A DNA stretch of 27,846 bases. Origin: CAZGKX01 sp964525945 (GTDB lineage: Bacteria; Pseudomonadota; Gammaproteobacteria; Legionellales; Legionellaceae). The position numbers were made by a program, and so were the translations under genes. This document shows positions 22,683 to 27,846 of the stretch, piece by piece (position 1 is the first letter of the stretch; the number at the start of each line of letters is the position of its first letter). Below the pieces are notes generated by a model. The model saw nothing but the letters and a program-made list of their open reading frames with translations. It searched no databases and was not told where the DNA came from. Where the stretch lies: assembly GCA_964525945.1 (NCBI GenBank), contig CAZGKX010000035.1:1-27846 (forward strand), given 5' to 3'.

Positions 22683-24211
22683 TTAGCGTTGGCCACCCAT
22701 CTTAAACACAGTGCCATTGTCCTGATTTTGCTGTGGTGGTTGTGCTGGGTTGGATGATGGACCTGTCGACATCATACCAAATGTTGCTGCCAAGGTACCT
22801 AACCCTGTTCTGGGAGTGCTGGTCGCACCTGGTGCAATAGGCATGTGTCGATTGGTGATGCCTTGCAATTGTTGTCCAATTTGCTCTATTGTTGAATGGA
22901 CTGCAGGAGCGTAACCATCTTTTGTAAATCGAGCTCTAGTTTCGCGTGATTTTTGTTCATCTTTGGAGACGATTGCCCGAGCTGGCTTAATTTCTGTTAA
23001 AAAGCGCTCATAAACATCCATGTAAAAGGACGCACTTGGATTGCGTTCAAAATAATATTGATATTCTTTTGCTGTTAATATTCGACCTAACACATTGTCC
23101 AAGGTAGATTTTGTGAAGGGCAAGGTTTCATCCATTGCATCCAAATCATGGGGATTAATAGGGCCTGCTAATTGGCACAAAATCCATAGTCCACGCGTAT
23201 AAGGAAGTCCTGGGCCTTGTTTTTTTAAGACTTCTTCTTTTTCATCACCAAAGTCATCCACCTCAGCACAGAAAGGAGCTTTGCCATCAACAAGCTTCAT
23301 CCATTCTGTGTCGCTGTCAGTGTTGGTGCAACTGATGAGTGTGAGGGCATTTTTATCTGCATTTTTACGCGTTATGATGAGATCTGCAACGTCCTCGGGG
23401 GAACGATCACTTGGCACACCATCGGTAAAGAAATAATGCATCGATGGTTCGCTGGTGGTTGCAAAAGCGTGTTCCAGGGCGCGATAACTCGGCGTGCCAT
23501 TTGTAGGTTTTGCTAACGCTGGCGTTGTGAATGCTGCTGTGATTTGAAGATGTGCTTCATTTTTAAATTCGTCTGGGGTGAGGTCATTGCGTGTTAAATG
23601 AATAACATGCGAAGAATTTAAAAAAGAGATTTTGATCGGTTTGGTGGGAATGTATGCCAGTAAATCGATCATAATGTGCAATCGATCTTCTGCTTCTTCC
23701 CAGCGTGTCATTACACGAGTTGCACCGGGGTCTCGTTTACGTAGCACATAAGGTGTTGCATCTTTTAGAAGAACGTCTGAATCCCAGCTCATTGAACCGC
23801 TGTCATCGATAATGAAATTTAAATGACGATCACGAATGGTTAATAATTTGTTGATCATACCAATGGGTGTTTCGTACTTTGCAAACTCTTCACCAATTTT
23901 ATCGACAACAGCGTCTGCGTCTAGCACTATAGGCGACATGAATTCATCCAATAGCTCGGGATCTTGTAGCATTTCTATAGACGCTGCGGTACTTGGTGCT
24001 TGAACGACAGGGATACCGATTGCCGCATGTTGAATTTGAGAAGCAACCATTAAATCTTCCGCAGACGAAACAACGGCAAGAGGTGCGTCAGAGTGTGTTA
24101 CGGGTTTGCGACGGGAACATTGGAAGCTGGAGCATTGGGATTGACATAAAGTGGATTTTTCATCAAAACGCCAGTTGCTGGATCGGTAATATACTTTGGA
24201 TGAGACGGCAT
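22683..24211 (-). CDS. VWA-domain protein, candidate effector; start and body in different frames
   Basis: The long frame encodes a von Willebrand factor A domain, about residues 130-330. Its MIDAS motif is FIIDDSGSMSW, then a threonine in KPTNGTPSYRALEHAF and FFTDGVPSDR. About 100 helical residues follow (LPFTKSTLDNVLGRILTAKE), then a Pro/Gln-rich tail (PAQPPQQNQDNG). There is no signal peptide. A bare cytosolic VWA of eukaryotic style suits an injected effector, but this is inference. The long frame begins at a TTG (24218) that touches AGGAG with no spacing, so it cannot be the start. The ATG at 24211, seven bases after AGGAG, opens a 37-codon frame (MPSHPKYITDPATGVLMKNP...) ending at TAA 24100-24098. 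A -1 shift at AAACCCG just before this stop joins the two, giving about 509 residues. Programmed frameshift, mutation or a missing C are all possible. Confidence 0.75.
24101..24107 (-). other. Slippery-type heptamer A AAC CCG before a stop
   Basis: On the minus strand, in the frame set by the ATG at 24211, the sequence reads A AAC CCG TAA. This fits the X XXY YYZ pattern for -1 frameshifting (AAA CCC G), and the new frame is exactly the VWA frame. No strong downstream hairpin was seen. Confidence 0.5.
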
Positions 24212-24218
24212 TGTACAA

Positions 24219-24223
24219 CTCCT
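24219..24223 (-). promoter_or_regulatory. Ribosome binding site that fixes the VWA start
   Basis: AGGAG on the minus strand, seven bases before the ATG at 24211. It shows that translation starts in the short frame and not at the TTG of the long frame. Confidence 0.75.
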
Positions 24224-24299
24224 AATCATAATTTAGTGTAAAAAAAATTTATTCCATTTACGCAATTTTTCATTGCGGCACAAACAATATCACAGTTTT

Positions 24300-24328
24300 T
24301 TTACAGTTTAAAGTATTGATTTTGTCAA
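24300..24328 (-). promoter_or_regulatory. Candidate promoter of the VWA gene
   Basis: Minus strand TTGACA (24328-24323), 17-base spacer, TGTAAA (24305-24300). Direct TTAAT repeats (24330-24344, plus strand TTAATTCTTAATATT) lie immediately upstream and resemble the PmrA box of Legionella effector genes. An inverted repeat CGCAAT/ATTGCG (24261-24277) lies in the leader. Confidence 0.5.
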
Positions 24329-24355
24329 ATTAATTCTTAATATTATCAATGTGAT

Positions 24356-26356
24356 TTATAAATGATCTTGTGGCTCTTGAATAATTAAAAGAGTGGGAGG
24401 CAGCTGTTGTGGCAACGCCCGCATGTGTTTGAGGGGTAAACTCACTTGGGAGACCGTAAAATCTTTTAAGGCGGTCAATAGGGGGGCGAATAAGGTTGTG
24501 GTACTAAGTACAGGCATTTTTTGGCCTTTTATTTTAGGGCGAGGGTAGATCATACTGCCTAACCATAAGGGCACATCTGAGCCATTCAGGTAATAATTGG
24601 AACGCCATAACCGTAAAATAAATAAATCTTCACCTTTACCTGGATCAAACGTCATGATCAATGCAGGTTTTTTGTTTAAATAAAGCTGCGCTAAGATGGG
24701 CAATTCTTTGATCGAGTTTTTACCGCCAGCTCGCATCATCAATGAATAAAAAAACAAATCGGGTTGCGTGTTCCAACCATGATTTTCAAGGGTTGTTTGG
24801 ATCTGATTCAAAGAGCCGGCGTATTGAATATTGTACAAGCCGATACGTTGTCCAAAACGATTCGTTGTATAAAGAGGCAATAAAGGTTGTTGTTGACCCC
24901 ACCATGCTTGGTAGGTCAAAACATACCGATGTGGGTTTGAGACGTGGGCTCGAATGAGCGCTTGAAAATAAAAAACATAGGACAGGCTTGCTGCAGTGAG
25001 GAACACCAGACCAATCAAAGCCTGGGTCAGCAGAGGGCGAAATTGTCGCTTGATAACACGCCGGTACAATATCCAATGGATCAAGGCTATCGTTAACCCA
25101 ATAAAATACGCAGCTAAAATACCGCACAGGGTATTGTCGCTTAGATACAAGATGGAAATACCCGCAAAAAACAACAAGGTGAGCAAGACAATACGTTGCG
25201 TCCGGGCAATGAGCGGTGAATAGTGTGTGGCGGTGTAGCATATCCAAAAGATAAACAAGGAGGTGGCAAACGTAAGATTCACTTCTGGAAAAGAAACCGC
25301 GTGATTCACGGCCCATCTCAACAAACAAATGACCACGGCATTGCTCAGGCAAAGGCTCACCCAGAACCGTAGCAGGCGCCAATCTCGATAATACAACCCA
25401 TAACCAAGAATGGACAATGCAAAAATGGTCAAAGACAGTGGATGCGTGAATAAACTGATTAAAATAAAAAACACATCAAAGGATGTGGTGCGCAAGCTTT
25501 GGAAGAAAAGATGAATCGACGTATTGAGCGCTGACAGCCATTGATGTTTCAAGGCAACAATGGTTAACAACAGGGACACTAAGCTGCACACGACAATCGA
25601 TACCGTCAAGGCCATGGTAGGATAATGATTTTTCTCATGGCGAGGGCTTAGCCGCTTAAAAAAAACAGCGATCGTTTTATAATGACGTGCCCAAGTCCAC
25701 AAACGCAACAAGTTGGCACGGAATAAATGCCCGGCATTTTGATACAGCCAATGCAACGCTTGGCTGAGCATCCAAATGGCCGCAAGAACAATTAAAATAA
25801 CCACGAAAAGATGGGTGGCGTCGTCCGCGGATAAATCATTGCTGGCCGCACCAATCAGCACGCCTGGCATCACATAAAGAATAGACCAACCAATTGCTGA
25901 TGCAATATTCGCCAATAAAAAATGCCAATGGCGCATGTGCATCATGCCTGCTATAACAGGGATGATGGAGCGCAAAGGTCCCACGAAACGACCAATCAGG
26001 ACACTTTTGCCACCGTGTCGGGTAAAAAAATCTTTCCCGTATTTAAGCCAGCTTGGATAACGGGAAAAAGGCCAGATATTGCCCAATCGATCGCTGTAAT
26101 GGTAGCCCAATAAATAACTCAAGCCATCGCCGGCAACGGCTCCCAAAGTAGCAGCGATAAAGGTTAAATCTATGCGCATAACCCCTGAACCCGCCAAAAT
26201 ACCAATCGCTGTCATGGTCACTGAACCCGGAACAACACTGCCAATGATGGCCAATGATTCGGCAAGTGAAATGAGGAACGTAATGACTAGAGCTAGGTGT
26301 GGATGCTCATAGATCCAGAATGTTAAGGGTTGTATATAGTCGGTAAAAAAATGCAT
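24356..26356 (-). CDS. DedA / degenerate PAP2 / LssY membrane protein
   Basis: A 666-residue inner-membrane protein. Residues 1-200 are a DedA (SNARE-associated, VTT) domain: LAESLAIIGSVVPGS, GAVAGDGLSYLLGYHY and GRFVGPLRSIIPVIAGMMHM. DedA proteins are linked to lipid-carrier recycling and membrane homeostasis. Residues 250-435 form six or so helices of a PAP2 phosphatase domain, but the catalytic motifs are gone: FPSGH is FPEVN (residues 356-360) and SRxYLGVH is SILYLSDN (401-408). The C-terminal 200 residues are an LssY-like domain ending PLWLGSMIYPRP. LssY was described in Legionella next to a type I secretion system. It starts three bases after the lipB stop, at the end of the leftward operon. 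The start has only a weak AGG. Confidence 0.88.
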   Translation of the reverse strand: MHFFTDYIQPLTFWIYEHPHLALVITFLISLAESLAIIGSVVPGSVTMTAIGILAGSGVMRIDLTFIAATLGAVAGDGLSYLLGYHYSDRLGNIWPFSRYPSWLKYGKDFFTRHGGKSVLIGRFVGPLRSIIPVIAGMMHMRHWHFLLANIASAIGWSILYVMPGVLIGAASNDLSADDATHLFVVILIVLAAIWMLSQALHWLYQNAGHLFRANLLRLWTWARHYKTIAVFFKRLSPRHEKNHYPTMALTVSIVVCSLVSLLLTIVALKHQWLSALNTSIHLFFQSLRTTSFDVFFILISLFTHPLSLTIFALSILGYGLYYRDWRLLRFWVSLCLSNAVVICLLRWAVNHAVSFPEVNLTFATSLFIFWICYTATHYSPLIARTQRIVLLTLLFFAGISILYLSDNTLCGILAAYFIGLTIALIHWILYRRVIKRQFRPLLTQALIGLVFLTAASLSYVFYFQALIRAHVSNPHRYVLTYQAWWGQQQPLLPLYTTNRFGQRIGLYNIQYAGSLNQIQTTLENHGWNTQPDLFFYSLMMRAGGKNSIKELPILAQLYLNKKPALIMTFDPGKGEDLFILRLWRSNYYLNGSDVPLWLGSMIYPRPKIKGQKMPVLSTTTLFAPLLTALKDFTVSQVSLPLKHMRALPQQLPPTLLIIQEPQDHL

Positions 26357-26359
26357 TGT

Positions 26360-26956
26360 TTAAAATACCTGCAAAAAATGCGTGATAAGTTGTTTGCTCA
26401 CTTGTCCCATCGTTGCATTGTCAGTGTAATTTTTTATTTGTGTCATTTGCAATGTAGCATAACCGCAAGGATTAATCCCCGAAAAAGGTTGCAAATCCAT
26501 ATCAACGTTAAGCGCTATGCCATGATAAGTACAGCCATTTTTGACGCGTAAACCAATCGATGCAATTTTTTGTCCATTGACATACACGCCTGGAGCACCG
26601 CAGGTGGTGTGCGCTTGGATATTGTAATCTTTCAAAACATCTATAATGATTTTTTCTAAGTGGCAAACCAACGTCCTTATTCCCAAATTACGACGACGAA
26701 TATCCATCAACACATAGGCCACCAGTTGCCCGGGACCGTGATAGGTGACTTGCCCGCCTCTATCCGTTTGAACAATGGGGATGGCGTGTGGATTTAAAAC
26801 ATGCTCAGCTTTGCCTGCCTGGCCCTGGGTGTATACAGGGAAATGTTCCAGCACCCACAATTCATCTTCAGCTTGTTCTCCACGCTCTGCTGTAAAACGT
26901 TTCATCTCATCCCAGACGGGTTGGTATTGTTTTAGGCCAAGATTGCGCGTGATCAT
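26360..26956 (-). CDS. lipB: Octanoyltransferase (lipoyl-ACP synthesis)
   Basis: LipB moves octanoate from ACP to lipoyl domains, the first step of endogenous lipoate attachment; LipA then adds sulfur. The 198-residue protein has TDRGGQVTYHGPGQLVAYVLMD, the catalytic lysine in GQKIASIGLRVKNGCTYHG and the catalytic cysteine in GINPCGY. All core motifs are intact and the length is typical. It starts one base after the stop of the DUF493 gene, so translation is coupled. The lipA gene, often next in line in relatives, is not here; the DedA-LssY gene follows instead. Confidence 0.95.
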   Translation of the reverse strand: MITRNLGLKQYQPVWDEMKRFTAERGEQAEDELWVLEHFPVYTQGQAGKAEHVLNPHAIPIVQTDRGGQVTYHGPGQLVAYVLMDIRRRNLGIRTLVCHLEKIIIDVLKDYNIQAHTTCGAPGVYVNGQKIASIGLRVKNGCTYHGIALNVDMDLQPFSGINPCGYATLQMTQIKNYTDNATMGQVSKQLITHFLQVF

Positions 26957-27223
26957 TTAGAGCACCATTTTAATATCGGGATGTGTGGTTAGTTCTTGGT
27001 AAAGAGCATCCAAGGAGGCTTGATCATGGGCTCGAATGGTGGCCGTTATTGCCAAATAATGGCTCTGTTGGCTGGCAGAGTGGCGTATCGCTGCATCGGC
27101 TGTGGTTGGGAAATGCTTGCGTACAATGGCCGTTATTTCAGATAAAAAAACCGGCGAATTTTTGCCAATGATTTTAATTGGAAAATCACATGGAAACTGC
27201 ATTAAACTTTGCTCATCACTCAT
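26957..27223 (-). CDS. DUF493 / YbeD family protein
   Basis: An 88-residue protein. LMQFPCDFPIKIIGKNSP at the N-terminus and IRAHDQASLDALYQELTTHPDIKMVL at the C-terminus match the YbeD family (ferredoxin-like, ACT-type fold). The function is not established; the gene is almost always next to lipB, as here, which suggests a link to lipoate attachment or its regulation. It overlaps the end of the aminotransferase gene by eight bases and ends one base before lipB, so the three are one operon. Confidence 0.9.
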   Translation of the reverse strand: MSDEQSLMQFPCDFPIKIIGKNSPVFLSEITAIVRKHFPTTADAAIRHSASQQSHYLAITATIRAHDQASLDALYQELTTHPDIKMVL

Positions 27224-27846
27224 GGTATGATTTCGTTAGTTGTTGATAATGCTGGTTAAGCTGCAACCAGTAACGCCCCGCCGTTCCCCGACCAATGGTT
27301 GAATCATTGAGGCGTGTGATGGGGTAGATTTCTCGGGTGGTGCTGGTGATCCATATTTCTTGGGCTTGGAACAAAGCTTCTTTCGACAAGGTTTCTTCCC
27401 GCAACGGCCATTGCAGCGAATGAATGAGTTCGATGGTCAATTCGCGCGTGATTCCCGGCAAGCACAGATTGTTTAGAGGAGGGGTCCAAATCGTACCCGA
27501 GGCATCGACCACAAAAACGTTGCTGGCGCTGCCTTCGGTCAGCATATTGTCCCGGCATAAAATGGCTGTGTTGGCTCCAGATGACATGGCTTCATCATTT
27601 AAAAGAACGTTTGCAAGCATGGATGTGGTTTTAATGTCACAACGCAGCCAACGCATGTCTTCGACCAAGTGTGCACGGTACCCTTTTGTTTGTTCTTCCA
27701 GCGTGGGATAAGCATTGTGCAACGTGTAGGCAACAACAGTGGGTGTGAGTGTCTTGGGAATGTCGTGTTTTCTATACCCTTGGTTGCCTCGCGTGATTTG
27801 CAAATAAATTTGCAAGTCACCTTTGCCATTTTGAGCAATCAATTCG
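27216..27846 (-). CDS. dat: D-amino acid aminotransferase (class IV), C-terminal part
   Basis: The frame is open to the right edge and its start is outside the window. About 210 residues are visible. DLQIYLQITRGNQGYRKHDIP, VEDMRWLRCDIKTTSMLANVLLNDEA, TEGSASNVFVVD, LCLPGITRELTIELI and QEIWITSTTREIYPI closely match D-alanine transaminase and differ from branched-chain aminotransferases. The catalytic PLP lysine should be in the C-D-I-K segment. The enzyme interconverts D-alanine and D-glutamate, both used in peptidoglycan. It is the first visible gene of the operon with DUF493, lipB and the DedA-LssY gene, an order known from related gammaproteobacteria. Confidence 0.9.
   Translation of the reverse strand, partial: ELIAQNGKGDLQIYLQITRGNQGYRKHDIPKTLTPTVVAYTLHNAYPTLEEQTKGYRAHLVEDMRWLRCDIKTTSMLANVLLNDEAMSSGANTAILCRDNMLTEGSASNVFVVDASGTIWTPPLNNLCLPGITRELTIELIHSLQWPLREETLSKEALFQAQEIWITSTTREIYPITRLNDSTIGRGTAGRYWLQLNQHYQQLTKSYHE

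Noticed and set aside
24216..24218. TTG start of the long VWA frame
   Set aside because: It abuts AGGAG with no spacer, so a ribosome bound there would use the ATG at 24211.
24786..25382. 198-residue minus-strand frame inside the DedA-LssY gene
   Set aside because: It is a shifted frame within a gene with clear homology across its whole length; the translation has no family features.
1..27846. tRNA or rRNA genes
   Set aside because: No cloverleaf with a TTCGANNC-type arm in gene-free spaces and no rRNA-like sequence was seen by eye; a tRNA scan could not be run.

Overview
The window looks like a chromosomal segment of a host-associated gammaproteobacterium, most likely of the order Legionellales (Legionella/Coxiella/Berkiella-like). 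This is inferred from gammaproteobacterial housekeeping genes (aspS with FmdB-type and DUF502 genes, mutH, lipB with a DUF493 gene and D-amino-acid aminotransferase, DUF1820, YafS-like methyltransferase, BirA-regulated biotin genes), moderately AT-rich sequence, and eukaryote-like accessory proteins (ankyrin repeats, tyrosine phosphatase, kinase-like protein, VWA protein). No 16S gene or other phylogenetic anchor is present, so the genus is not determined. Four runs of exactly ten N look like scaffold gaps; they break coaE, bioH and a methyltransferase gene.

Layout. 1-1445: 3' end of a class D beta-lactamase, convergent coaE, and a small secreted protein with two cysteine-rich repeats. 1482-3855: divergent bioA and bioB around a BirA-type operator that overlaps the bioB -35 box and the bioA start codon. 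3913-12028: an accessory block lying between bioB and bioF. It holds a rightward cluster (tyrosine phosphatase, inositol-3-phosphate synthase, CelD/FemAB-like acyltransferase, PIG-L deacetylase, GNAT), two effector-like genes (kinase-like and ankyrin), and a leftward GT4 glycosyltransferase resembling MshA. 12125-14612: bioF-bioH-bioD with overlapping genes. 14613-14934: a gene-free stretch with a palindromic repeat. 14935-19099: FmdB-type gene, DUF502, aspS, mutH, YafS-like methyltransferase. 19255-20751: small unknown, DUF1820, hypoxanthine phosphoribosyltransferase. 20809-24211: L,D-transpeptidase, exported unknown protein, and a VWA protein whose true start is in another frame. 24356-27846: a leftward operon of D-amino-acid aminotransferase, DUF493, lipB and a DedA/PAP2/LssY membrane protein.

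How the genes work together. The most interesting feature is the set inositol-3-phosphate synthase, MshA-like glycosyltransferase, phosphatase, PIG-L (MshB-like) deacetylase and two acyltransferases. In this order they match the steps that build glucosaminyl-inositol in actinobacterial mycothiol synthesis, a pathway not expected in Gammaproteobacteria. No MshC-like cysteine ligase lies in the window. The product could be an unusual inositol-glucosamine metabolite or glycoconjugate; this is inference. The block appears to split an ancestral biotin locus, and no bioC is found here. A second notable point is the VWA gene: its start with a good ribosome binding site leads to an AAACCCG heptamer directly followed by a stop, and the long VWA frame is entered exactly by a -1 shift there.
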